Shown: positions 25,067 to 36,495, counted from the first letter of the stretch. The stretch: DNA of 64,000 nt from Aspidiotus rigidus (GCA_035079385.1 JAVHKY010000082.1:949095-1013094); one strand, 5' to 3'. Translations and numbers: made by a program. Notes: a model not told the origin generated them from the letters alone.

Positions 25067-26640
25067 TCAGTTTTCACAGAGGGCAAATATTTGGAACTTT
25101 GGTGTTTGTGATCGGAGGTCAGGTTTTTTCAGGTGAACCGATATGAAATTTGTAATCGGTGTTAATTTTTCGATTAGGATAGACCTATTGGGTATCATTT
25201 TTAGTCGCCAGAGAATTTTTTTTGTTGAAAATTCAGTTTTCACAGAGGGCAATAATATTGAATTCTAGAAATTGTGATCATTTATCAAGTTTTTCAACTG
25301 AACCGATATGAAATTCGTAATCTGCGTTACTTTTCGGTTAGGGTAGGTCTATTGGCTTCCATTTTTAGCTGGCAGAGATTTTTTCCTGATGTTGAGAATT
25401 CAGTTTACATAGAGGGCAACAACTTCGAATTCTGGATTTCGTGTTCGGAGTTCGAGTTTTTCAACTGAACCGATATGAAATTTGTAATCGGCGTTAAATT
25501 TCGATTAGGATAGACCTATCGGAAATCATTTTTAGTCGCAAGAGATTTTTTCAGTTGAAAATTCAGTTTTAATAGATGCAGTAACTTCGATTTGCGGATT
25601 TTTTGATCGGAGGTCAGTTTGTTTAACTGAACCGATATAAAATTTGTAATCGGCGTTACATGTCGATTAGGATAGACCTATTGGGTTTCATTTTTAGTCG
25701 CCAGAGAAGTTTTTCAGTTCAATGGATATGAAATTTGTAATCTGCGTTAAATTTCGGTTAGCGTAGGTCTATTGGCCTCCATTTTTAGCCGCCAGAGAAT
25801 TGTTGAATATTCAGTTTTCACAGAGGGCAATGATTATCGAATTGTGATCGCTATCGAGTTTTTAGGCTGAACCGATATGAAATTTGTAATCTGCGTTAAA
25901 TTCGGTTAGGATAGGCCTAATGGGTACCATTTTGTGTCGCGAGAGATTAATTTCTCTTTAATATTCATTTGTCACAGAGGACAATAATTTCGAATTTCAT
26001 TCAGCCTGAAACGATCAGCAGGGTAAGAGCTTTGTTATATGTGTAGAAAGATACCATTCTCCAATTTCTGTTGATGTCACCATCTGTTTAAATTCAATTG
26101 AAATTCAGTATGAAACGATCAGCAGAATTGAAGCAATGTTATATGTGTAGAAAGATACCATTCTGCAATTCCGGTTGATATCGTCATCCATTCAAATTCA
26201 ATTGAAATTCAGTATGAAACGATCAGCAGAATGAGAGCTTTGTTGTATGTGTAGAAAGATACCATTCTCCAATTATTGTTCATATTATAATCCATTTGAA
26301 TTCAATTGAAAATTAGTATGAAACAATCAGCAGAATGGGTTCCTTGTTATATGTGTAGGGAGATACCATTCTCCAAATTCTTTTGATATCATTATCTATT
26401 TAAATTCAATTGAAATTTCGTTTGAAATAATCAGCAGAATGGGAGCTTTGTTATCTGTGTAGAGAGATATCATTTCTAATTTCTGTTCATATTATCATCT
26501 ATTCAAATTAAATTGAAATTTAGTTTGAAACAATCAGCAGAATGGGAGCTTTGTTATATGTAAAGAAATATATCATTCTCCAATTTCTGTTCACATTACC
26601 ATCCATTTAACTTCAATTGAAATATGCTTCAAATGTCGGT
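25067..26640. repeat. Terminal HOR unit with diverged B block
   Basis: The A part is normal apart from single changes (GGTGTTTGTG near 25102). The B block has six monomers with landmarks near 26013, 26118, 26221, 26325, 26429 and 26532. Substitutions accumulate rightward (AATCAGCAG, GAAATAATCAG, TATCATTTCTAATTTC). The regular 104-bp spacing is kept while the sequence drifts, typical of an array edge that escapes homogenisation. Confidence 0.9.
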
Positions 26641-26879
26641 AGAATAGGCCTATCGGGTACCATTTTAAGTTACCAGTGATCATTTTCTGTTGAATATTCA
26701 GTTTTCACAGAGGGCAATATTTTCTAATTTTTGGAATGTTAGCAGTTATCGAGTTTTTCAACTGAACCGATGTGAAATTTCAATCGACGTTAAATTTTGA
26801 TTAGGATAGACATATTGGGTACCACTTTTAGTCGCCAGAGAGTTTTTTCTGATGAAAATTAAGTTTTGCATAGAAAGTG
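26641..26879. repeat. Right-edge A monomers changing into C1-type sequence
   Basis: One and a half diverged A monomers. The first 200 bp follow family A (GAACCGATGTGAAATTTC, CAGAGGGCAATA). The last 35 bp, TCTGATGAAAATTAAG followed by TTTTGCATAGAAAG, are the C1 signature otherwise found only in array 2. The satellite stops abruptly at about 26879 (GAAAG then TGAGGGACCC). Confidence 0.88.
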
Positions 26880-27072
26880 AGGGACCCTGTTTTTAAGTTC
26901 CTCTTCATATACATTATAAGAATAGCTCAAAGGTCAAAAATATTTCAAGTCTCTGAATATTTCCTCAAAAATGATGACGTTACAAAAGTTGGATAGCTTA
27001 TGAGTTGAATATTGTAAAGTCTTTTTGGTCCAAAGTTGGACGCCAACGGGCTCGCGCATGTTCTGTCACCAT

Positions 27073-27110
27073 TTGACGGCCTATTAAGAAAATATTGCAA
27101 GTCCAATTTT
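27073..27110 (+). repeat. Diverged inverted repeat, left arm
   Basis: GACGGCCTATTAAGAAA then GCAAGTCCAATTTT. Its reverse complement recurs with a few changes at 27492-27530. No target duplication was identified, so the parent element is undefined. Confidence 0.7.
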
Positions 27111-27491
27111 GTGCAAAAATGAGATATTAGAGCTGCCTGGTGGTAGAATTGGTCTTCTATCGACTAAAACAGTCTCACAGCCAGCAGAATAAATTATGAA
27201 TTCTTATCAAAAGTGATCTTTTCCTACTCAAAATTATCGGAAGTGCAGACTCCATACCAACGATACTCTTTATTTATGCCGAATTTATCGTATCTCTACT
27301 TGATAATTGGAAAAAAAAAGGTGAAAATATTGTAATAGTCCCAAATAAATTGAATGACGTGAAAATTCAGGTGAATAATGGTATATCAGCGTTACCAGAA
27401 AGAAAAAACAAAGAAATATATATGTTTACAACACTTCTACCCTCAGAAACAACACTGGGAAATGTTTTTTTGTCCTCCTGAAAAATTAGGT

Positions 27492-27530
27492 AAAATGGAC
27501 TTACAATGGTTTCTTAATAGGCCGTCGAAT
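27492..27530 (-). repeat. Diverged inverted repeat, right arm
   Basis: AAATGGACTTACAATGG then TTTCTTAATAGGCCGTC, the reverse complement of 27073-27110 with about five differences. The arms are about 380 bp apart. Confidence 0.7.
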
Positions 27531-27672
27531 AGATCGGGAGTCAACATTTTTTCAAGTTCTACCTCCTATTATATATGGTACAAAGTCATAATTTTCCAAA
27601 TCATGGCTTAAGAGCTGAAATTTTTGAAGTCCCCCTCTCATCTTATAGATCGAGAGTCAAAATTTTTCTAAG
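27530..27672. repeat. Short degenerate direct repeat
   Basis: TAGATCGGGAGTCAAC plus a T-run and CAAG (27530-27556) resembles TAGATCGAGAGTCAAA plus a T-run and CTAAG (27646-27672). Similar T-rich AAGT-CCTC-TTATA patterns occur at about 26891, 27548 and 27615. Likely remnants of an old repeat of about 60 bp; weak evidence. Confidence 0.4.
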
Positions 27673-29636
27673 CCTGTAACTATTTAACCTACATTAGATT
27701 GATGATGTCAAAGCCAGACGCGCTTCCGGAGAATGTCCTCCAACAAAAAAGATAGCGGGTTCCCCGCTCATAATGTGAAAAACAAGGGTGGAGAAAAGAG
27801 GGTTTCCCACTAAGCATTATACAAAAGGACTAAGTTTGTTCAAACAGAAGGAGTTGTGGAGGAGCGGGTTATTTTTTCAGGTGAGCACTAATATTGTGCC
27901 GTGCGAGAAGAGTTTTGAAAATCTGAGGTAAAGTATAGGTGGTAGAAGCCAGAAAAGAAATTGGTACCTATCTTAAACAGGGCATCTAATCTCCTGTTGG
28001 GCACAACCCAGCCAATTCTTATCAAGTCACTCGGTTGTTGTTGAGTTTCTTTGGTTCCCATACAAATGTAATGGAAGGATATATCGCTCTTTGTGAATTC
28101 AACTTCCAGTAACAAAGTTGGAAGAGATCTTTCCTGGTAGAAGCAAGAAGAATAAAAATTATAAATTATAAAAAAAAACGCTCGAATGAACCAAAGATTT
28201 GGACCTGCGTCAGTCCGCGTGGAAATGTGAGATCAAAAAAAAAATAATACCTAGGTTACAAAAACTTTATTTTTCTTAATTTTTTTGTATTTTGTTTTCT
28301 TAGATCATCATAGCGAACCGATGATTGGCGGAAGCAAAAAAAAAATGGCTATGTTTCTTTGTTCAAAACACAAAACTTCTTATACTGAAGAAAAACATGT
28401 CAAGATATCAGTCGACGGGGTTTCCGAGAAATAACTTTCTCTTTTCCATTATTCTCGGCATAAAGGGTAATAAAAAAAAAAATTAGACCGACAGTTTTCA
28501 ACAGGATAAAATTTTCCAGCGTTGAGACCTATTATTCATCTGACATTTCCCATCTGTCTTTATGATTCAGACCTCGGACTGGTCGAGAGTTCTGACAACA
28601 GAACCCTATCCCTTTGGAATTTCCTAATTGGGACTTATCATTCATGGTTCATTACCGGTACCTTTGTGATGACTAAGTGATTCATCGGTTATCATTGTTG
28701 TTGTCGTTGGGTAGGCAGGAAAATTCAATCCGGGACCTCAGTACAGCGTTGTTGTCATCAGTGATGGCTGTTTGTGAGTGTCTTTGAATCCCGAGATTTT
28801 AGTACTCCTAATGCGTGTTTGCTAACATGATCGTGCTTGTAATTTTGATGAATTTTTTTCCAAATAATGTTTTCATTTCTGATCGGTATCGTTCCTGTGT
28901 AAATTTTTTTCAAGAAATTTGTTTTACAACTCCGTTTGTGTCGAGTGCTTTGTGTCGTTTCAGTGAAATAAAGAGCTGGTAATAACTCAGTATTTGCTTA
29001 TGAAGATTGTGTTTGTCTTTTTGTAATGGTGTATGTTGTGCTGCAGTATATGAGTATATGGAGGATAACTGATGATGATGTTCTAGTATGAGGTAAGATT
29101 TTTTTTTTCACTTTTGTATCATACGCTAAGGTCATTGACATTAGGCTGCCAATCTGAGTAAGCTTGAATCATCTGACAGTCTTGAGTGTGTGTATACGTG
29201 CATGATAGGTGTGTAAAGGTACACCACGTTACTTACCGTACGATAATGCAAATGAAACACGAAAATGTCAAAATGTTCATAATTGAACATCATGTCATTA
29301 GAAAAATGAATTGCAATCCATAATATTCCTTAACTTTCAATTGTAAAGACGTGAGTTACTTGTCTGAATAACATTCTGAAGATTCGTCTGCCAACCAAGA
29401 TGTTTGATAGAAAAGTAAAGAAGGCCAAATTGTTTGTAAACTCATCATTGTTTACAAAAATTTTGAAAAATCCCACCGTACACCTGTTTTTGTTGTGCAC
29501 GACGCTAGCGATACTTGCTACGTGCAATCTCGATGAATTACTAACGTTTCTTTTTTCTAAATTCTAACATGGCTTGTACCATAATTCGACCCAAAGAAAT
29601 TAATTTCAAATGACTTGAAAGAATTAAGCCATCTCT

Positions 29637-29828
29637 TAGGCGCGGATCCACGGGGGAGGGGGGAGGGAGGGAGATTCCTCCCTCCCCTAAAACTTCTCAA
29701 AAACCCAAACAACAACAACAAAAAAACTGTAGTTTTGAAGAGAATGTAAAAAAAAGGTCCTTCAGACTTTTTTTGGATTATTTCCCCTCCCCCCTAAAAA
29801 AAAATATGATCGTCTGGATCCGCGCCTG
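29637..29828. mobile_element. 192-bp MITE-like element
   Basis: Inverted termini AGGCGCGGATCCA (29638-29650) and TGGATCCGCGCCT (29815-29827), a 13-bp perfect match with one mismatched outer base on each side. The hexamer ATCTCT directly flanks both ends (29631-29636 and 29829-29834), consistent with a 6-bp target duplication. The interior is G-rich on the left and has the complementary C-rich tract on the right, with no coding capacity. Superfamily not assigned; GGCGCGGATCC-type ends are familiar from several invertebrate DNA transposon families. Confidence 0.85.
29652..29671 (+). other. G-quadruplex-type tract with adjacent self-complementary C tract
   Basis: Runs of 5, 6, 3 and 3 G separated by single A residues fit the classical G3+N1-7 quadruplex pattern. 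The sequence TCCTCCCTCCCC follows at about 29676 and can pair back onto it, so hairpin and quadruplex forms would compete. Lies inside the MITE. Confidence 0.75.
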
Positions 29829-29930
29829 ATCTCTATAGGTTAAAAGTTTTAGAATCAGGAAAAGGGTAACTTGCACTAGAATTATTCTTAGGTCATTCAA
29901 AAGAGAGCTGTTTTACAAACTGAACAGAAC

Positions 29931-30006
29931 TACTTCTTCCTTCTTACTCCTTCTTTTTCTTTTTCTTTCTCTTTTTCATTTTCTTTTTCTTTTTCCTTCT
30001 TCTTCA
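29931..30006. repeat. Pyrimidine microsatellite, interrupted (TTTTC)n
   Basis: About 76 bp of almost pure C/T on the plus strand with repeated CTTTTT units. The minus-strand Lys/Glu-rich ORF over it (29930-30145) is a composition artefact. Confidence 0.9.
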
Positions 30007-30295
30007 TTGATATCCCCCTCCAAATTGTCACATGATTCGGAGCGAGACGGGAGCAATTTGAGGAAAATGTGTAGAAAAATGTCGACATCCAAGCTATACA
30101 GGGGAAAGGACTGGAGAGAGTTGTTACCACATTGACCTTCGTCACATTTGAAATAATTTTGATCCTGACCTACATTGAGAACTCGGCTACCTATATAAGA
30201 TTGTTGAATTTCAATAAAGCTAATTGATATTCCTTAAATTTTCTTCTATTTCCAGGTTTGAAGTGTTCCGGTCGGTGAGTGATTCGAAACCTTTT

Positions 30296-31023
30296 ATTGT
30301 TTGTCAGCTGAATCAATATGGAATTTGTAATCTGCGTTAAATTTTGGTTAGGATGGGACTATTGGGTACAATTGTAAGTCGCCGGAGATTTTTTTCTGAT
30401 GAAAATTAAGTTTTGCAAAGAGAGCGATAATTTCGAATTTCCAAAATTGTGATTTGTAGTCAAGTTTTTTTGCTGAATCAGCATGAAATTCGTAATCTGC
30501 GTTAAATTTCGGTTAGGATAGGACTATTGGGTATCATTTTTAGTCGCCAGTAATTTTTTTCTGATGAAAATTAAGTTTTGCATAGAAAGCGATAATTTCG
30601 AATTTTCGAAATTGTGATTTGTAGTCAAGTTTTTTTGCTGAATCAGCATGAAATTCGTAATCTGCGTTAAATTTCGGTTAGGATAGGACTATTGGGTATC
30701 ATTTTTAGTCGCCAGTAATTTTTTTCTGATGAAAATTAAGTTTTGCATAGAAAGCGATAATTTCGAATTTTCGAAATTGTGATTTGTAGTCAAGTTTTTT
30801 TGCTGAATCAGCATGAATTTTGTAATCTGCGTTAAATTTCGGTTAGGATAGGACTATTGGGTATCATTTTTAGTCGCCAGTAATTTTTTTCTGATGAAAA
30901 TTAAGTTTTGCATAGAAAGCGATAATTTCGAATTTTCGAAATTGTGATTTGTTGTCAAGTTTTTTTGCTGAATCAGCATGAAATTCGTAATCTGCGTTAA
31001 ATTTCGGTTAGGATAGGACTATT
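30296..31023. repeat. C block 1: diverged edge monomer plus C1 monomers
   Basis: Starts near GTCAGCTGAATCAATATGG. The first monomer is a hybrid: GGGTACAATTGTAAG and CCGGAGATT are C2-like, while GATGAAAATTAAG is C1-like. Three regular 165-bp C1 monomers follow. Confidence 0.92.
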
Positions 31024-32501
31024 GGGTACAATTTTTAGTCGCCGGAGATTTTTTTCTGGTGAAAATTCAGTTTTCACAGAGGGCAATAATTTCGAATTTT
31101 CGGAATTGTGATTTGTGGTCAAGTTTTTCAGCCGAAAGGATATGAAATTTGTAATCTGCGTTAAATTTCGGTTAGGATAGGACTATTGGGTACAATTTTT
31201 AGTCGCCGGAGACTTTTTTCTGGTGAAAATTCAGTTTTCACAGAGGGCAATAATTTCGAATTTTCGGAATTGTGATTTGTGGTCAAGTTTTTCAGCCGAA
31301 AGGATATGAAATTCGTAATCTACGTTAAATTTCGGTTAGGATAGGACTATTGGGTACAATTTTTAGTCGCCGGAGATTTTTTTCTGGTGAAAATTCAGTT
31401 TTCACAGAGGGCAATAATTTCGAATTTTCGAAATTGTGATTTGTGGTCAAGTTTTTCAGCCGAAAGGATATGAAATTCGTAATCTGCGTTAAATTTCGGT
31501 TAGGATATAGGACTATTGGGTACAATTTTTAGTCGCCGGAGATTTTTTTCTGGTGAAAATTCAGTTTTCACAGAGGGCAATAATTTCGAATTTTCGACAT
31601 TGTGATTTGTGGTCAAGTTTTTCAGCCGAAAGGATATGAAATTCGTAATCTGCGTTAAATTTCGGTTAGGATAGGACTATTGGGTACAATTTTTAGTCGC
31701 CGGAGATTTTTTTCTGGTGAAAATTCAGTTTTCACAGAGGGCAATAATTTCGAATTTTCGGAATTGTGATTTGTGGTCAAGTTTTTCAGCCGAAAGGATA
31801 TGAAATTCGTAATCTACGTTAAATTTCGGTTAGGATAGGACTATTGGGTACAATTTTTTGTCGCCGGAGATTTTTTTCTGGTGAAAATTCAGTTTTCACA
31901 GAGGGCAATAATTTCGAATTTTCGAAATTGTGATTTGTGGTCAAGTTTTTCAGCCGAAAGGATATGAAATTCGTAATCTGCGTTAAATTTCGGTTAGGAT
32001 AGGACTATTGGGTACAATTTTTAGTCGCCGGAGATTTTTTTCTGGTGAAAATTCAGTTTTCACAGAGGGCAATAATTTCGAATTTTCGAAATTGTGATTT
32101 GTGGTCAAGTTTTTCAGCCGAAAGGATATGAAATTCGTAATCTGCGTTAAATTTCGGTTAGGATAGGACTATTGGGTACAATTTTTAGTCGCCGGAGATT
32201 TTTTTCTGGTGAAAATTCAGTTTTCACAGAGGGCAATAATTTCGAATTTTCGAAATTGTGATTTGTGGTCAAGTTTTTCAGCCGAAAGGATATGAAATTC
32301 GTAATCTGCGTTAAATTTCGGTTAGGATAGGACTATTGGGTACAATTTTTAGTCCCCGGAGATTTTTTTCTGGTGAAAATTCAGTTTTCACAGAGGGCAA
32401 TAATTTCGAATTTTCGAAATTGTGATTTGTGGTCAAGTTTTTCAGCCGAAAGGATATGAATTTCGTAGTCTGCGTAAAATTTCGGTCAGGGTAGGAGTAT
32501 T
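31024..32501. repeat. C block 2: nine C2 monomers
   Basis: C2 signature: GGGTACAATTTTTAGTCGCC, GGAGATT, TGGTGAAAATTCAG, TCACAGAGGGC and TTTTCAGCCGAAAGG. One monomer has a 2-bp insertion (GGATATAGGAC near 31503). The last monomer, near 32462-32500, carries a cluster of changes at the junction with C1. Confidence 0.95.
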
Positions 32502-35500
32502 GGGTATCATTTTTACTCGCCAGTAATTTTTTTCTGATGAAAATTAAGTTTTGCATAGAAAGCGATAATTTCGAATTTTCGAAATTGTGATTTGTAGTCA
32601 AGTTTTTTTGCTGAATCAGCATGAAATTCGTAATCTGCGTTAAATTTCGGTTAGGATAGGACTATTGGGTATCATTTTTAGTCGCCAGTAATTTTTTTCT
32701 GATGAAAATTAAGTTTTGCATAGAAAGCGATAATTTCGAATTTTCGAAATTGTGATTTGTAGTCAAGTTTTTTTGCTGAATCAGCATGAATTTTGTAATC
32801 TGCGTTAAATTTCGGTTAGGATAGGACTATTGGGTATCATTTTTAGTCGCCAGTAATTTTTTTCTGATGAAAATTAAGTTTTGCATAGAAAGCGATAATT
32901 TCGAATTCTCGAAATTGTGATTTGTAGTCAAGTTTTTTTGCTGAATCAGCATGAAATTCGTAATCTGCGTTAAATTTCGGTTAGGATAGGACTATTGGGT
33001 ATCATTTTTAGTCGCCAGTATTTTTTTTCTGATGAAAATTAAGTTTTGCATAGAAAGCGATAATTTCGAATTTTCGAAATTGTGATTTGTAGTCAAGTTT
33101 TTTTGCTGAATCAGCATGAAATTCGTAATCTGCGTTAAATTTCGGTTAGGATAGGACTATTGGGTATCATTTTTAGTCGCCAGTATTTTTTTTCTGATGA
33201 AAATTAAGTTTTGCATAGAAAGCGATAATTTCGAATTTTCGAAATTGTGATTTGTAGTCAAGTTTTTTTGCTGAATCAGCATGAATTTTGTAATCTGCGT
33301 TAAATTTCGGTTAGGATAGGACTATTGGGTATCATTTTTAGTCGCCAGTAATTTTTTTCTGATGAAAATTAAGTTTTGCATAGAAAGCGATAATTTCGAA
33401 TTTTCGAAATTGTGATTTGTAGTCAAGTTTTTTTGCTGAATCAGCATGAAATTCGTAATCTGCGTTAAATTTCGGTTAGGATAGGACTATTGGGTATCAT
33501 TTTTAGTCGCCAGTAATTTTTTTCTGATGAAAATTAAGTTTTGCATAGAAAGCGATAATTTCGAATTTTCGAAATTGTGATTTGTAGTCAAGTTTTTTTG
33601 CTGAATCAGCATGAAATTCGTAATCTGCGTTAAATTTCGGTTAGGATAGGACTATTGGGTATCATTTTTAGTCGCCAGTATTTTTTTTCTGATGAAAATT
33701 AAGTTTTGCATAGAAAGCGATAATTTCGAATTTTCGAAATTGTGATTTGTAGTCAAGTTTTTTTGCTGAATCAGCATGAAATTCGTAATCTGCGTTAAAT
33801 TTCGGTTAGGATAGGACTATTGGGTATCATTTTTAGTCGCCAGTATTTTTTTTCTGATGAAAATTAAGTTTTGCATAGAAAGCGATAATTTCGAATTTTC
33901 GAAATTGTGATTTGTAGTCAAGTTTTTTTGCTGAATCAGCATGAAATTCGTAATCTGCGTTAAATTTCGGTTAGGATAGGACTATTGGGTATCATTTTTA
34001 GTCGCCAGTAATTTTTTTCTGATGAAAATTAAGTTTTGCATAGAAAGCGATAATTTCGAATTTTCGAAATTGTGATTTGTAGTCAAGTTTTTTTGCTGAA
34101 TCAGCATGAAATTCGTAATCTGCGTTAAATTTCGGTTAGGATAGGACTATTGGGTATCATTTTTAGTCGCCAGTAATTTTTTTCTGATGAAAATTAAGTT
34201 TTGCATAGAAAGCGATAATTTCGAATTTTCGAAATTGTGATTTGTAGTCAAGTTTTTTTGCTGAATCAGCATGAATTTTGTAATCTGCGTTAAATTTCGG
34301 TTAGGATAGGACTATTGGGTATCATTTTTAGTCGCCAGTAATTTTTTTCTGATGAAAATTAAGTTTTGCATAGAAAGCGATAATTTCGAATTTTCGAAAT
34401 TGTGATTTGTAGTCAAGTTTTTTTGCTGAATCAGCATGAATTTTGTAATCTGCGTTAAATTTCGGTTAGGATAGGACTATTGGGTATCATTTTTAGTCGC
34501 CAGTAATTTTTTTCTGATGAAAATTAAGTTTTGCATAGAAAGCGATAATTTCGAATTTTCGAAATTGTGATTTGTAGTCAAGTTTTTTTGCTGAATCAGC
34601 ATGAAATTCGTAATCTGCGTTAAATTTCGGTTAGGATAGGACTATTGGGTATCATTTTTAGTCGCCAGTAATTTTTTTCTGATGAAAATTAAGTTTTGCA
34701 TAGAAAGCGATAATTTCGAATTTTCGAAATTGTGATTTGTAGTCAAGTTTTTTTGCTGAATCAGCATGAATTTTGTAATCTGCGTTAAATTTCGGTTAGG
34801 ATAGGACTATTGGGTATCATTTTTAGTCGCCAGTAATTTTTTTCTGATGAAAATTAAGTTTTGCATAGAAAGCGATAATTTCGAATTTTCGAAATTGTGA
34901 TTTGTAGTCAAGTTTTTTTGCTGAATCAGCATGAATTTTGTAATCTGCGTTAAATTTCGGTTAGGATAGGACTATTGGGTATCATTTTTAGTCGCCAGTA
35001 ATTTTTTTCTGATGAAAATTAAGTTTTGCATAGAAAGCGATAATTTCGAATTTTCGAAATTGTGATTTGTAGTCAAGTTTTTTTGCTGAATCAGCATGAA
35101 ATTCGTAATCTGCGTTAAATTTCGGTTAGGATAGGACTATTGGGTATCATTTTTAGTCGCCAGTATTTTTTTTCTGATGAAAATTAAGTTTTGCATAGAA
35201 AGCGATAATTTCGAATTTTCGAAATTGTGATTTGTAGTCAAGTTTTTTTGCTGAATCAGCATGAATTTTGTAATCTGCGTTAAATTTCGGTTAGGATAGG
35301 ACTATTGGGTATCATTTTTAGTCGCCAGTAATTTTTTTCTGATGAAAATTAAGTTTTGCATAGAAAGCGATAATTTCGAATTTTCGAAATTGTGATTTGT
35401 AGTCAAGTTTTTTTGCTGAATCAGCATGAATTTTGTAATCTGCGTTAAATTTCGGTTAGGATAGGACTATTGGGTATCATTTTTAGTCGCCAGTAATTTT

Positions 35501-35728
35501 TTTCTGATGAAAATTAAGTTTTGCATAGAAAGCGATAATTTCGAATTTTCGAAATTGTGATTTGTAGTCAAGTTTTTTTGCTGAATCAGCATGAATTTTG
35601 TAATCTGCGTTAAATTTCGGTTAGGATAGGACTATTGGGTATCATTTTTAGTCGCCAGTAATTTTTTTCTGATGAAAATTAAGTTTTGCATAGAAAGCGA
35701 TAATTTCGAATTTTCGAAATTGTGATTT

Positions 35729-35845
35729 GTAGTCAAGTTTTTTTGCTGAATCAGCATGAATTTTGTAATCTGCGTTAAATTTCGGTTAGGATAGGACTAG
35801 TTTTGCATAGAAAGCGATAATTTCGAATTTTCGAAATTGTGATTT
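35729..35845. repeat. 117-bp C1 monomer with 48-bp internal deletion
   Basis: At 35799 GGATAGGACTA joins directly to GTTTTGCATAG, losing 48 bp from the middle of the monomer. The neighbours are normal, and no other copy in the block shares this deletion, so it is recent and has not spread. Confidence 0.93.
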
Positions 35846-36340
35846 GTAGTCAAGTTTTTTTGCTGAATCAGCATGAATTTTGTAATCTGCGTTAAATTTC
35901 GGTTAGGATAGGACTATTGGGTATCATTTTTAGTCGCCAGTAATTTTTTTCTGATGAAAATTAAGTTTTGCATAGAAAGCGATAATTTCGAATTTTCGAA
36001 ATTGTGATTTGTAGTCAAGTTTTTTTGCTGAATCAGCATGAATTTTGTAATCTGCGTTAAATTTCGGTTAGGATAGGACTATTGGGTATCATTTTTAGTC
36101 GCCAGTAATTTTTTTCTGATGAAAATTAAGTTTTGCATAGAAAGCGATAATTTCGAATTTTCGAAATTGTGATTTGTAGTCAAGTTTTTTTGCTGAATCA
36201 GCATGAATTTTGTAATCTGCGTTAAATTTCGGTTAGGATAGGACTATTGGGTATCATTTTTAGTCGCCAGTAATTTTTTTCTGATGAAAATTAAGTTTTG
36301 CATAGAAAGCGATAATTTCGAATTTTCGAAATTGTGATTT

Positions 36341-36495
36341 GTAGTCAATTTTTTTTGCTGAATCAGCGTGAAATTTGTAATCTGCCTTAAATTTCGATTA
36401 GGATAGGACTATTGGGTATCATTTTTGTCGCCAGTAATTTTCTTCTGATGAAAATCAAGTTTTGCATAGAAAGCGAATTTTCAAAATTGTGATTT
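36341..36495. repeat. 155-bp C1 variant monomer, first of eight
   Basis: Diagnostic changes: GTAGTCAATTTTTTTTGC, GCGTGAAATTTG, CTGCCTTAAATTTCGATTAGG, CATTTTTGTCGCC (minus one base), TTTTCTTCTGATG and GCGAATTTTCAAAATTG (minus nine bases). The same variant starts at 37321, 37806, 38786, 41416, 42231, 42716 and 43696. The nine-base loss removes half of the dyad present in all other C monomers. Confidence 0.94.

Larger units (their letters stand above)
15690..26879. repeat. Satellite array 1, right part: composite A/B higher-order repeats
   Basis: Continuation of the HOR array after the transposon, with unit spacings of 1737, 1737, 1735, 1751 and 1735 bp, ending in a diverged terminal unit. The units before 20900 are nearly identical to each other, which suggests recent amplification. 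The array decays progressively after about 26010. Confidence 0.97.
26880..30295. other. Non-satellite spacer between the two arrays, no gene recognised
   Basis: About 3.4 kb of unique sequence. ORFs do not exceed 77 codons, have no recognisable domain, and lie on both strands (for example 27378-27611 plus, 27888-28115 minus). Poly-A runs of 8-11 occur near 27310, 28170, 28235, 28337 and 28470. AATAAA occurs near 28966 and 30213, and TATATAAG near 30193; these are too common in AT-rich DNA to name a gene. If a transcription unit is present, it would have to be judged with RNA data. Distinct sub-features are listed separately. Confidence 0.7.

Noticed and set aside
1199..25468. Repeated 61-codon (minus) and 64-codon (plus) ORFs once per HOR in array 1
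   Set aside because: They are made wholly of A-monomer sequence, recur only because the repeat recurs, and are broken by ordinary indels (for example the 11-bp deletion near 4869 removes one). No domain and no sign of coding constraint.
27378..28115. Spacer ORFs of 75-77 codons as gene fragments
   Set aside because: No recognisable domain, no splice structure I could support, and length expected by chance in DNA of this composition.
29930..30145. 71-codon minus-strand ORF rich in Lys and Glu
   Set aside because: Translation of the (TTTTC)n microsatellite; low complexity only.
32311..32622. 103-codon minus-strand ORF spanning a C2/C1 junction
   Set aside because: It consists of satellite read in the reverse direction and is open only because of local substitutions at the junction. 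No neighbour has it.
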